NCBI GenBank assembly: GCA_903907745.1
Contig: CAIVPF010000073.1
Coordinates: 1 to 64,000 of the forward strand
Length of the DNA stretch: 64,000 nucleotides
Source: an uncultured Cytophagaceae bacterium
Lineage (GTDB): Bacteria > Bacteroidota > Bacteroidia > Cytophagales > Spirosomataceae
Direction: 5' to 3'
Both the position numbers and the translations under genes were made by a program. The notes under the pieces were generated by a model that saw nothing but the letters and a program-made list of their open reading frames with translations, had not been told where the DNA came from and made no database searches. Numbering within the stretch: position 1 is the stretch's first letter; each line of letters begins with the position of its first letter. Shown here piece by piece: positions 1 through 9,614 of the stretch.

Positions 1-84
1 CACCTCTTCCCATCTCGAACAGAGAAGTTAAGCCCCGCACCGCTGATGATACTGGGATCAAACCCGGGAAAGTAAGTAAGCTCC
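1..84 (+). rRNA. rrf: 5S ribosomal RNA, 3' portion (5' end outside window)
   Basis: Sequence cacctcttcccatctcgaacagagaagttaagcccc...gctgatgatactgggatcaaacccgggaaagtaagtaag matches the conserved bacterial 5S core. Confidence 0.9.
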
Positions 85-97
85 AAATTATTAACAC

Positions 98-130
98 AAA
101 AAACCGCTCCCTAAACAGAGCGGTTTTTTT
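98..130 (+). terminator. Rho-independent terminator of rRNA operon
   Basis: AAAACCGCTC-cctaaaca-GAGCGGTTTT followed by a T run. Confidence 0.85.
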
Positions 131-144
131 ATGGCCGAAAATAT

Positions 145-188
145 GAATAGGCCATAGGCCGAAGGTGAAATAGGCCATAGTCCGAAGA
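145..188. repeat. Two imperfect copies of a ~23-bp direct repeat (ataggccatag[g/t]ccgaag)
   Basis: aataggccataggccgaaggtgaa / ataggccatagtccgaag, copies 23 bp apart. Confidence 0.6.
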
Positions 189-237
189 ACCCATTACCTA
201 ATTCAAGGATATGAATCGACGCATACTGAGTCTCAAA

Positions 238-266
238 CTTTGGCAAACCTTCAAGGTTTGCCAAAG
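238..266. repeat. Perfect 14-bp inverted repeat with 1-nt centre, overlapping the tandem array
   Basis: CTTTGGCAAACCTT-C-AAGGTTTGCCAAAG. Confidence 0.85.
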
Positions 267-358
267 GTACGGCAGCCTTGAAGGTTTGCCAAAGGTACAG
301 CAGCCTTGAAGGTTTGCCAAAGTTACGGCAGCCATGAAGGTTTGCCTAAGGTCCGGCC
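253..358. repeat. Tandem array of a 28-bp unit, about 3.8 copies
   Basis: Unit aaggtttgccaaaggtacggcagccttg begins at 253, 281, 309 and 337, with few mismatches. Confidence 0.9.
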
Positions 359-481
359 ATTAGCTTCGAACTATTGCCTCCGAACTTCCATGATACTCAT
401 TATTTTTTGATTCCCAACTAGTAGTTCAATTACCTAATTTACCTTAATTTTTTTCTATCTTGCGCGTAGTTCGTTATATCC

Positions 482-1924
482 ATGTCTAAAAATCATATAT
501 TCTTTTTCGTATTTTATGTGCTTTCTATTTGTGTAAAAGCTGATATTCAAATCCCTTTTTTACACCCTACGCTCGCCTATCCATATAAAATTGACCTTTT
601 TTCTCGAAAATTAGAGAAATTGAATCCCCAAGGTACTTGGGATTTCGTAAGTTCTATCCAAGTGGACTCCAATGTAATGAATGACTTACCCGATTATTCT
701 AAATTTTCGTATATCCCTAACGAAAAAAACACAGCCGTATATTTTTTTGAACAATGCACCAACAAAGTATTTCTCTTTGACCTAAAAAATCAATCTTTTA
801 AACGGCTTGATCAAACCTATTACCGAGGAAATAATTGCCGATCCTATCGTTTTCTAGCCAATAACACCATTTATTCCCTCGGGGGATATGGGTTTTGGCA
901 AACCAATAACCTCTTAACCTATTTTGATAAAAGATCTGATGAATGGGAAGCTGTGAATTCTCTTGGAAGCCCTCCCAAAGGTATTTTTAGAGGATACTCC
1001 GCCTATTTGCCAGAACGAAAAGAAATTATTTCTTTTTCTAATTTTTCCCACAACATCTCCGAAAACGCCGGAAAACTTTTAATTGACAATCATATTTATC
1101 GTTTTTCCTTTGCCCAAAAAAATTGGGAAATGATAGGAGAAATTAGTTTAGAGCCTATTAAATCAATTTTAACTAATTTAGAGCTCATTCAACGCGACGA
1201 TGTTATCTATTCCGGCCAATATTTTTTGATTCAATCAAACCAAGAAACAGTCGGTGTTCGCGCCTTTTATTTCATTAACCCAAGGACACTCGCCGTATCA
1301 AAATTTGAAGATACCGCGCAAGAATTCTCCACCTTTGCCATCATTGGCGACCGAGGAGACAATAACCAAGTTTATCGCGCTGGCCCCTATATTTTCAATT
1401 TCTTAGCCCAATCCAAAATGGGTTCAAGAAAACGCTTACAAAAAATCAATATTGACGAATTAGCCAAACGCGCCGTTTTCATAGGCTACCTCACCGATAA
1501 ACCCTGGTATTTTTCCAATTGGTTTCGTGGATTCCTTCTATTAACCATTTTAGCAGGAATCCTTAAGCTTTGGTTTAATCGCCGCCTCTTCCTTCCTAAG
1601 TCTAAAAAAACCATAAAAGAAACTGCATTTTCTCCCGAAATTTTAGACGAGATTAGTAAAAATGTCATTCGTGAATTGTTAATTCACGTCGAACAAGAAG
1701 GCATCGATGTAATTACCCTAACAGATTTATTGGGATTAAGCGAATTAGCACCCGATGCCCAACGCTATAAACGATCTGCACTCATCAATGAACTAAATGG
1801 TAAATTAGCCCTACTAACCCATTGTAATCAAACCATTCTTCGGATTGATTCATCCCTGGATCGCCGACAAAAACGATACGTCCTCGACCCAAGCACCATT
1901 AAAGTCCTTCAAAAAATTAAATAA
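482..1924 (+). CDS. Kelch-like beta-propeller membrane protein with a cytosolic C-terminal, possibly winged-helix, domain
   Basis: Signal peptide, repeated propeller-like blades, one TM (WFRGFLLLTILAGILKLWF), then a ~100 aa soluble tail (LTDLLGLSELAPDAQRYKRSALINELNGKL...). Confidence 0.6.
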   Translation: MSKNHIFFFVFYVLSICVKADIQIPFLHPTLAYPYKIDLFSRKLEKLNPQGTWDFVSSIQVDSNVMNDLPDYSKFSYIPNEKNTAVYFFEQCTNKVFLFDLKNQSFKRLDQTYYRGNNCRSYRFLANNTIYSLGGYGFWQTNNLLTYFDKRSDEWEAVNSLGSPPKGIFRGYSAYLPERKEIISFSNFSHNISENAGKLLIDNHIYRFSFAQKNWEMIGEISLEPIKSILTNLELIQRDDVIYSGQYFLIQSNQETVGVRAFYFINPRTLAVSKFEDTAQEFSTFAIIGDRGDNNQVYRAGPYIFNFLAQSKMGSRKRLQKINIDELAKRAVFIGYLTDKPWYFSNWFRGFLLLTILAGILKLWFNRRLFLPKSKKTIKETAFSPEILDEISKNVIRELLIHVEQEGIDVITLTDLLGLSELAPDAQRYKRSALINELNGKLALLTHCNQTILRIDSSLDRRQKRYVLDPSTIKVLQKIK

Positions 1925-2345
1925 TCGGATTACAGTGTTCGCAAATACCCTGTATCAGTAAATTACTCTCGTGCTTGATGAATTTCGAAGGCAATGGAAT
2001 CGTCGGAATAATCACCGTTTCCAAACAAATTGTCTGCCCGCAACTTTGACATTTAAAATGCACATGATCGTGCTGATGGACATGTTCTCCCTGATGGCAT
2101 AATTCCTTGCAAAGCGCATACTTCGTACTTCCATGGTCATCCAATACCTTATGAATTAAACCTTGGGTCAAAAAACTTTTCAATGTCCGATAAATCGTTA
2201 CCCGATCAAATTGCGAACTCAATGATTGCTCAATGTCATATTGGCTTAAGGCATAATCGACCAATTGAAACGCGGAAAGAACTTCGTTCCGACAAGCCGT
2301 CGGCCGTAAATTAAAATCCCCTAAACTCAATTTCGAATCCGCCAT
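1917..2345 (-). CDS. Fur family transcriptional regulator
   Basis: RLTACRNEVL-like HTH region, DRVTIYRTLKSF, His-rich HVHQHDHVHFKC and CxxC motifs. Confidence 0.9.
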   Translation of the reverse strand: MADSKLSLGDFNLRPTACRNEVLSAFQLVDYALSQYDIEQSLSSQFDRVTIYRTLKSFLTQGLIHKVLDDHGSTKYALCKELCHQGEHVHQHDHVHFKCQSCGQTICLETVIIPTIPLPSKFIKHESNLLIQGICEHCNPII

Positions 2346-2350
2346 GAATC

Positions 2351-4159
2351 TTATGCCTGTAAATGATCAGTTTGCAATTTGACCATTTTTTGATAAATCC
2401 CCTGTTTTTTAGCCATCAAAATTTCATGCGTCCCCACTTCGACAATCTTTCCATGTTCCATCACGAGGATTTGATCCGCCGAACGGATCGTCGACAAACG
2501 ATGTGCAATAATCAAACTCGTCCGATTTTTCATTAACTCCTCCAAGGCCGATTGCACCCATTTTTCCGATTCGGAATCCAAAGCACTTGTCGCCTCATCC
2601 AATAATAATAAATGCGGATTTTTTAAAATCGCCCGAGCAATCGCAATGCGTTGGCGCTGACCGCCCGATAATTTCACACCTCGCTCACCGACCAAAGTAT
2701 CCCACTTTTCTGGAAATGCCTCAATAAATTCTTTGGCATAAGCTAATTCCGCAGCCTGATATATCTCCTCTTCCGTCGCATCCGGCTTTCCATAGGCAAT
2801 GTTTTCACGGATACTACCCCCAAACAACAAGACCTCTTGTGGCACTAAAGCCACCATTTTCCGCCAAGCCAACACATCCAAGTCCTGAATATTTTGCCCA
2901 CCCATTAAAATAGCCCCAGCATTCGGTTGATAAAAGCGCATCATCAGCTGGGCCAAGGTCGATTTCCCCGTCCCCGAGGTCCCAACAATCGCCACTTTTT
3001 GACCCGGTTCAATCGTAATCGAAATACCCTTCAAAATCTCCACCGATGGCCTACTCGGATATGAAAAATGAACATCCTGGATTTCGATCTTCCCAAAATC
3101 AATCGCTTCGCTTTTCGAGTTATCCGTCACATCCATCTCCGAAGGATCCTGTAAAATCTCTAAAATCCGATCCGAAGCCCCAATCGTCTTCTGCAACTGC
3201 GCATAAATATCCCCCAAACCTCCCACAGAACCCCCAATGAATGCCGTGTAAAAAATAAAGGTCAATAAATCCGCCAAAATCAAATCCCCCTGCGCCACCA
3301 AACGCGCCCCGAACCAAACTACCCCAACAATCCCCCCAAACAAAGCAAATATGATAAAACTTACAAAGCCACCACGCAAAGTCGCCGCCTTCAAAGCCTC
3401 CTGCAAAACTTTGTTCAATGATTTCGTATAGCGATTCACCTCAAATTGCTCATTCGTAAAGGCCTTCACCGCCTGAATCGACTGAAAGGTTTCTTCCACA
3501 ATGATGTTCGTATTCGCCAATTCATCCTGCGCCTTCTTCGAAATTTTCCGAATAAACTTCCCAAATACAATCGCCGAAATCACCAAAACCGGGAAGGTGG
3601 CCAACATAAACAAAGTCAATTTCCACGACAAATACGTTATCAAAGCGACTCCCGCCACCAAGGTGAAAATTTGCCTAAAAAATTCCGCTAAGGTTATCGA
3701 TAACACATCCTGCAATTGCGTAATGTCTGACGTTATCCGACTCATTAATTCACCTACCCGACGCTTTTCAAAATGGAAAATCGGCAACGTAATAATTTTC
3801 GCATACAAAGTTTGGCGCACATCCCGCATGGCCTTTTCCGACACCTGCGCAAACGTATAAATTCTAAAAAAGGACAGAATCGCCTGAATAATCAACACCC
3901 CAAAGAAAAATACCGTCACTTCATTAATCTGATACTTCGATTTCCCCTCGATTACTTTCGTCATTTCTCCGATCAAGAGCGGGAAACTTAATGTGGTCAT
4001 GTTCGAAAACAACAAGAAAACCATTCCCAGGATAAAAGTCCATTTATAAGGAACCACGAAACGGAAGATTTTCATCGCATTCGATAAGGATTCCTTATTT
4101 ACTTTAACGGCATCCTTGGGTTCTACCCCCGCACCAAATTTTTCGTGTCGCTTAGCCAT
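2351..4159 (-). CDS. ABC transporter, fused permease/ATPase (MsbA-like exporter)
   Basis: Six-TM N-terminal region, Walker A GTSGTGKST, signature LSGGQRQRIAIARA, Walker B LLLLDEATSALD. Confidence 0.95.
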   Translation of the reverse strand: MAKRHEKFGAGVEPKDAVKVNKESLSNAMKIFRFVVPYKWTFILGMVFLLFSNMTTLSFPLLIGEMTKVIEGKSKYQINEVTVFFFGVLIIQAILSFFRIYTFAQVSEKAMRDVRQTLYAKIITLPIFHFEKRRVGELMSRITSDITQLQDVLSITLAEFFRQIFTLVAGVALITYLSWKLTLFMLATFPVLVISAIVFGKFIRKISKKAQDELANTNIIVEETFQSIQAVKAFTNEQFEVNRYTKSLNKVLQEALKAATLRGGFVSFIIFALFGGIVGVVWFGARLVAQGDLILADLLTFIFYTAFIGGSVGGLGDIYAQLQKTIGASDRILEILQDPSEMDVTDNSKSEAIDFGKIEIQDVHFSYPSRPSVEILKGISITIEPGQKVAIVGTSGTGKSTLAQLMMRFYQPNAGAILMGGQNIQDLDVLAWRKMVALVPQEVLLFGGSIRENIAYGKPDATEEEIYQAAELAYAKEFIEAFPEKWDTLVGERGVKLSGGQRQRIAIARAILKNPHLLLLDEATSALDSESEKWVQSALEELMKNRTSLIIAHRLSTIRSADQILVMEHGKIVEVGTHEILMAKKQGIYQKMVKLQTDHLQA

Positions 4160-4160
4160 A

Positions 4161-5177
4161 TTATTTTTTAAGTGGTTTACCTCGATATCCAGAAGCTAAA
4201 AACAAACGATTCGCTTCCTGATTCGACATCAATTTTTGTAGACGTATGCCTGGGTTTTGTTGCCAATACTGATCCACAATAACCCAGCCCAACCACCTCC
4301 CGATTCCGCCCGGACAAGCAGGTCCAATTTCCGGTGTTTTGGGCCGCTCACCTACATATTTTGTTTTGGTTGCCTCATCCTTTTTGAACAACAAAGATTG
4401 GTCAATAAAATGTTCCCAAACTTCCCCTTGAAATGCATTCGATTCCACTAATTCCTGCGTCGTATAGCCGAATAATAGTGTATCTGCCACATTCGGCAAA
4501 ATCTTCTTCGTGAATGCGTAGCTTTTTCCATACCAAATCATATCACTCAATAAGGTGTGATCCTCCGGATTTTGCTGATTAAAAAAGGCCGAATATTGTA
4601 AAATCAATTGGGGGATCAAGGCTTTGGGCTCTAATTTTCTTAGTTGATAATCATATACATTAGGAGGCAAAAACATACCCTTTTTTCCCATGAAAAAGTC
4701 CAATCCCACAATAATCAGCGTATCGGATATGACCATGTTTTGGGCAGAAAATTCCGGACTTAGCCCACCAAAACCCGAAAAAACAGTTCTGATTTTAGGC
4801 GTTTTCGTTTGCGGATATTCCTCGTAAATGCGCTGGAATGCGGCAGTTAATTGCTTTTCCAATCGATCCCCTCCATAAAATTCAGCTCCTTGACTTTGCA
4901 AATAAAATTTCCGTAAGGCCGGATTTTGAAATAGGCCAAACAAATCTTTAGCCAAAAAGGGTATCTTTTCCGGCGGACACTGAAAATAGCCCAGGGTTAT
5001 TTCAGGATGTTTTTTCAACAAACTATCGACCGATTGAACACTTTTTGCCTCGGCCAATAAACGATCCATACGAACAAAATCCAATTGGATTTTAGTCGTA
5101 GGCTTTTCTGCCTGGTCCTTTTTTTGACAAGCGCCGACGATACATCCCAAAATGACCAACAAGGGCAGAAATTTCAT
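4161..5177 (-). CDS. gldB: Gliding motility lipoprotein GldB-like
   Basis: Lipobox (VGACQKK), DFVRMDRLLAEA.. and overall GldB-like organisation. Confidence 0.7.
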   Translation of the reverse strand: MKFLPLLVILGCIVGACQKKDQAEKPTTKIQLDFVRMDRLLAEAKSVQSVDSLLKKHPEITLGYFQCPPEKIPFLAKDLFGLFQNPALRKFYLQSQGAEFYGGDRLEKQLTAAFQRIYEEYPQTKTPKIRTVFSGFGGLSPEFSAQNMVISDTLIIVGLDFFMGKKGMFLPPNVYDYQLRKLEPKALIPQLILQYSAFFNQQNPEDHTLLSDMIWYGKSYAFTKKILPNVADTLLFGYTTQELVESNAFQGEVWEHFIDQSLLFKKDEATKTKYVGERPKTPEIGPACPGGIGRWLGWVIVDQYWQQNPGIRLQKLMSNQEANRLFLASGYRGKPLKK

Positions 5178-7801
5178 CAGGCTAACCGGGCTAAAATTTC
5201 TTTCAATGACTTGATTTTATTTTCTGCATCCGATAATTTTTGTCGTTCACGTTCCACTAAATCTGCCTTTGCATTTTGCACAAATTTCTCATTGGCTAAT
5301 TTCGCCTCCACCGATTTTCTAAATCCTTCCAAATACGCCAGTTCCTTTTCTGATTCCGCCTTTAATTCTGCCGGATCTTGGTCTTTGGCCAAAGGCACAA
5401 AAAACTGATCTGATTTCACTACGAAGGTTTGGGCATCCACAATCGGTTCCGAAATAAAGGTAATCGACTCTAAATTCGCCAACTTCTGCATGATGACTTC
5501 CACAGCCGCATAGGCAGCGGGTTGGTCCGATTTTATACAAAGAGGCAAAGCTAATTTAGGCGATAATTGATTTGAATTACGGATCTCTCGTACTTTCGTT
5601 ACGACCTCAAACATCGCGTCAAACTGGGCAACTAAGGCATTATTTACAAGCTCCGCTTTCGGGTACTCAGCCGTACAAATGGTGTCTTTTTTGCCACGTT
5701 CCGCAATTGCTTGCCAGATTTCCTCGGTAATGAACGGCATGTATGGATGCATTAAACGCATCAACGAATCAAACAAGTCGAGCGCATCATGTAGGGTATC
5801 TCCTTGAATTGGGCTTTGATAAGCCGGCTTAATCATCTCTAAATACTTGCCACAGAAATCATCCCAAACTAAATTGTAAATACTTAACAAGGCATCCGAA
5901 ATCCGAAACTTGCTAAAGTAATCTTGTACGTCTATAATTGTCTGGCTTAACTTAGACTCAAACCAAGCAGTTGCTAGTGTGTGCTCAGGCAACGAGGCCC
6001 CTGGAACCACGTCCAAGCCCTTTAACAAACGAAAGGCATTCCAAATTTTATTCGAGAAGTTCCGACCCTGCTCACACAGTTTTTCATCGAACAACAAATC
6101 ATTTCCAGCCGGTGCCGAAAACAACAATCCCGACCGAACGCCATCCGCCCCAAATTTCTCGATCAATTCCAATGGATCCGGCGAATTTCCCAAGGATTTC
6201 GACATTTTACGCCCTTGTTTATCTCGTACGATTCCGGTTAAATAGACATTTCGAAACGGTAATTCGCCCCGCCATTCATAACCTGCCATAATCATACGCG
6301 CCACCCAGAAAAATAAAATATCGGGCCCAGTCACTAGGTCGTTGGTCGGATAATAATACGAGATCTCCTCGTTTTCCGGATTTTCAATGCCGTCAAACAC
6401 CGAAATCGGCCATAACCAAGACGAGAACCAAGTATCCAATACATCCGGGTCCTGCGTTAAATCATCTTCAATGAGGGCATATAATTGGTATGTATCCCGC
6501 GCGATTCGAAGTGCTTCTTTTTTGTCTTTGGCCACGATGAGTGTACCATCTTCTAGATAAAAAGCTGGAATTTGTTGGCCCCACCACAATTGACGTGAAA
6601 TACACCAATCCCGCACATTTTCCATCCAAGACCGATAGGTGTTTTTGAATTTAGCTGGGTGCAATTGGATATCATCGTTCATCACATGCTCCAAAGCCGG
6701 TTTGGCCAAATCCTCCATTTTTAAGAACCATTGCAGGGAGAGCTTTGGCTCAATCACCGCGCCCGTTCGTTCCGAGGTTCCCACGGAGGATTTGTATTCC
6801 TCTGTTTGAACCAAAAAGCCTTCTTCGGTCAATTGTTTCACAATTCGCCGCCGCGCATCAAAACGATCCACACCCACAAAAAGAATTGCTTTTTCATTCA
6901 GGGTTCCGTCGTCATTCAAGATGTCGATGACCGGTAATTTATGTTTTAAGCCTAATTCGTAGTCATTCAAATCATGGGCCGGTGTCACTTTGAGACATCC
7001 CGTTCCAAAATCCAATGTCACATATTCGTCTGCAATGATGCTGATTTCCCTGTCAATCAATGGAATACGAACTTTTTTCCCGTGTAAATGCACATAACGC
7101 TCATCGGCTGGATTCACACAAATCGCCGCATCTGCCATGATGGTTTCTGGGCGGGTAGTTGCGATTGTCACATGTCCTGAGCCATCGACCAAGGGATATT
7201 GGATATGGTATAATTTGGCCTGAACATCTTTGTGAATAACTTCTTCGTCGGACACTGCGGTTTTTCCCTGAGGATCCCAGTTGACCATCCGAACACCCCG
7301 ATAAATCAAACCTTTGTTGTACAAACGAACAAAAGTATCAATCACCGCTTGGTACAAGGACGGTTCCATGGTAAATCGAGTTCGATCCCAATCACAAGAA
7401 GCGCCTATTTTTTTTAACTGATCCAGAATAATTCCGCCGTATTTATCCTTCCATTCGAAAGCGTGGGTGAGGAATTCTTCCCGTGAAATATCTTTTTTCT
7501 CAATACCTTTTTCCTTTAACATCGCCACGACTTTCGCCTCCGTGGCAATCGACGCGTGGTCCGTTCCCGGCACCCAGCAGGCTTCCTTGCCTTCCATGCG
7601 CGCTTTCCGAATCAAAATATCTTGGATGGTATTGTTCAACATATGGCCCATGTGCAAGACACCCGTCACGTTTGGCGGGGGAATGACAATCGAATAAGGT
7701 TCCTTGTCCGGATTAGGTTTGGAGGCGAAGACCTTATTTTCTAACCAAAATGCGTACCATTTTTGCTCGATTTCTTGCGGCGCGTAATTTTTTTCAATCA
7801 T
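5177..7801 (-). CDS. valS: Valyl-tRNA synthetase
   Basis: PPPNVTGVLHMGHMLNNTIQD, KMSKSLGNSPDP and a C-terminal coiled coil. Start taken at MIEKNYAPQ. Confidence 0.97.
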   Translation of the reverse strand: MIEKNYAPQEIEQKWYAFWLENKVFASKPNPDKEPYSIVIPPPNVTGVLHMGHMLNNTIQDILIRKARMEGKEACWVPGTDHASIATEAKVVAMLKEKGIEKKDISREEFLTHAFEWKDKYGGIILDQLKKIGASCDWDRTRFTMEPSLYQAVIDTFVRLYNKGLIYRGVRMVNWDPQGKTAVSDEEVIHKDVQAKLYHIQYPLVDGSGHVTIATTRPETIMADAAICVNPADERYVHLHGKKVRIPLIDREISIIADEYVTLDFGTGCLKVTPAHDLNDYELGLKHKLPVIDILNDDGTLNEKAILFVGVDRFDARRRIVKQLTEEGFLVQTEEYKSSVGTSERTGAVIEPKLSLQWFLKMEDLAKPALEHVMNDDIQLHPAKFKNTYRSWMENVRDWCISRQLWWGQQIPAFYLEDGTLIVAKDKKEALRIARDTYQLYALIEDDLTQDPDVLDTWFSSWLWPISVFDGIENPENEEISYYYPTNDLVTGPDILFFWVARMIMAGYEWRGELPFRNVYLTGIVRDKQGRKMSKSLGNSPDPLELIEKFGADGVRSGLLFSAPAGNDLLFDEKLCEQGRNFSNKIWNAFRLLKGLDVVPGASLPEHTLATAWFESKLSQTIIDVQDYFSKFRISDALLSIYNLVWDDFCGKYLEMIKPAYQSPIQGDTLHDALDLFDSLMRLMHPYMPFITEEIWQAIAERGKKDTICTAEYPKAELVNNALVAQFDAMFEVVTKVREIRNSNQLSPKLALPLCIKSDQPAAYAAVEVIMQKLANLESITFISEPIVDAQTFVVKSDQFFVPLAKDQDPAELKAESEKELAYLEGFRKSVEAKLANEKFVQNAKADLVERERQKLSDAENKIKSLKEILARLA

Positions 7802-7910
7802 GAAGCTTCTGCGAAATGTATCTTGCAAAGATAATTGATTTCATTCAAAGCATGCGGTGGATTTTTAAAACAATTCGATGTAATTTCGGGTTCTGAAGCA
7901 AATTAAACGA

Positions 7911-8342
7911 ATGGGAATTTTACTCTGGTTGCTAACTTTTTTGGGGATGGAGGGCATGGCTTGGCTCACGCACAAGTACATCATGCATGGTTTTATGTGG
8001 CGCTGGCATGAATCCCACCATGTACATCACAAAAATCCCTTGGAAAAAAACGATTTGTTCTCCGTAGTTTTCGGGGTTGCCTCTACAATTACAATTATGT
8101 TAGGCGCTGAAATTCCTGCGCTTTGGCCGCTGTTTCCAATTGGTTTGGGCATCGCCACCTATGGCTTGTTTTACTTTATTTTTCATGATATCATCGTGCA
8201 CCGACGAATCAAAATCAAATACAAAGCCACCAGTCGTTACATGAAACGCATCATGAAAGCCCATTATGTGCATCATGAAGTACATACCAAAGATGGCGCT
8301 GAGGCCTTTGGTTTTCTCTACGCACCTAAAAAATTCGAATAA
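7911..8342 (+). CDS. crtZ: Beta-carotene hydroxylase / fatty-acid-hydroxylase-like (CrtZ family)
   Basis: His clusters HKYIMHG, HESHHVHH, HDIIVHRR, HYVHHEVH. Confidence 0.85.
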   Translation: MGILLWLLTFLGMEGMAWLTHKYIMHGFMWRWHESHHVHHKNPLEKNDLFSVVFGVASTITIMLGAEIPALWPLFPIGLGIATYGLFYFIFHDIIVHRRIKIKYKATSRYMKRIMKAHYVHHEVHTKDGAEAFGFLYAPKKFE

Positions 8343-8345
8343 ATC

Positions 8346-9596
8346 TTAAGAAACAAAGCCTACGCCAACGGTCGAATTGGAGAATTCATCAATCAAAATA
8401 AAGGCGCCATTTGCCGGGTTTTCCGCATAGCGATCTGCGTGAATCGCCTGAGCTGTTCGCAAGGAAATTCGCCCTATTTCATTTAATTTCAAGGAATCCA
8501 CGTGTTCGGTGGAGGTTTGTGCTACCACATCTAATCGCTCGGTGATTTGAGAAATTTTGGCTTTGGTGATATGGATGCCGTGTTGCAATAAATAGGTTTT
8601 TCCTGCGCTCAGGGCTTGGTGGTCGAGCCAGCAAACTTGAGCCGAAAAGTCCTTCAATTGCGGTGCCATTTCCTCCGATGCTTTCACCAAGGTATTCCCT
8701 CGGGAAATATCAATATCCGTACTCAAGGTGATCACCACCGAATCTCCGGCTTCTGCTTTGGATAGTTTTTGATCGAATTTTTCGATACTTGCGATGGTAC
8801 TTTCTTGGCCCGTTGGCAATACCCGAACGGCATCTCCCACTTGAAACGTACCTGAACTTATTTTTCCGGCATAACCCCGGTAATCATGGTAGGCTTCGGT
8901 CATGGGACGAATGACAAATTGAACGGGAAAACGTGCCGCCGCTTTAGACTGCGTTTCGGCAAATTCGAATGCCTCTAATTCATCCAAAAGGGTATTTCCT
9001 TGGTACCAAGGCATTTGATCCGCTGGCTGAGTGATATTTTGTCCGTATAAGGACGAGATGGGCAAAAAGCTGATTTCTTGGCCCTCAAAGGTTGTTTGTG
9101 CGATTAAATCACTTAAACTATCCTGGATGGATTGGAAGGTTGTTTGTTGGTACTGCACCAAATCCATTTTATTGATACAAATGATAACTTTCGGAATGCG
9201 TAATAATGAGGCGATGGATAAATGTCGGGCGGTTTGTTCAACGACGCCTTGTCGAGCATCCACCAAAATCAACGAGACCTTCACATTGGAGGCGCCGGTA
9301 ACCATGTTACGTGTATATTCGACGTGGCCAGGGGTATCCGCGATGATGTATTTTCGAGTCGGAGTAGAAAAATAAATATGGGCGACGTCGATGGTGATTC
9401 CTTGTTCTCGCTCGGCGATGAGGCCGTCCGTTAACAAAGACAAATCCAAAAAATTCAATCCTTTTCGTTTCGATGCACTTTCGAGGGCTTCGATTTTGTC
9501 TTTGGTAATCGAATTGGTTTCATATAATAATCGGCCGATGAGGGTACTTTTCCCATCGTCTACGGAACCGGCTGTTGCTATGCGTAAAATATCCAT
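8346..9596 (-). CDS. cysN: Sulfate adenylyltransferase subunit 1
   Basis: GTPase motifs GSVDDGKST, DTPGHVEYTRNM, NKMD; located next to cysD. Confidence 0.95.
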   Translation of the reverse strand: MDILRIATAGSVDDGKSTLIGRLLYETNSITKDKIEALESASKRKGLNFLDLSLLTDGLIAEREQGITIDVAHIYFSTPTRKYIIADTPGHVEYTRNMVTGASNVKVSLILVDARQGVVEQTARHLSIASLLRIPKVIICINKMDLVQYQQTTFQSIQDSLSDLIAQTTFEGQEISFLPISSLYGQNITQPADQMPWYQGNTLLDELEAFEFAETQSKAAARFPVQFVIRPMTEAYHDYRGYAGKISSGTFQVGDAVRVLPTGQESTIASIEKFDQKLSKAEAGDSVVITLSTDIDISRGNTLVKASEEMAPQLKDFSAQVCWLDHQALSAGKTYLLQHGIHITKAKISQITERLDVVAQTSTEHVDSLKLNEIGRISLRTAQAIHADRYAENPANGAFILIDEFSNSTVGVGFVS

Positions 9597-9614
9597 GTTC
9601 TTGTCTCGCTCAAA

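Noticed and set aside
253-358. Possible CRISPR array
   Set aside because: The units are directly contiguous 28-mers with no unique spacers, and no cas genes are in the window.
3446-3991. Plus-strand ORFs (81, 119, 72 aa) over the ABC transporter
   Set aside because: Antisense shadows of a clear ABC exporter with no recognisable motifs.
5971-6291. 106-aa ORF antisense to valS
   Set aside because: No start context or domain; valS frame is unambiguous.
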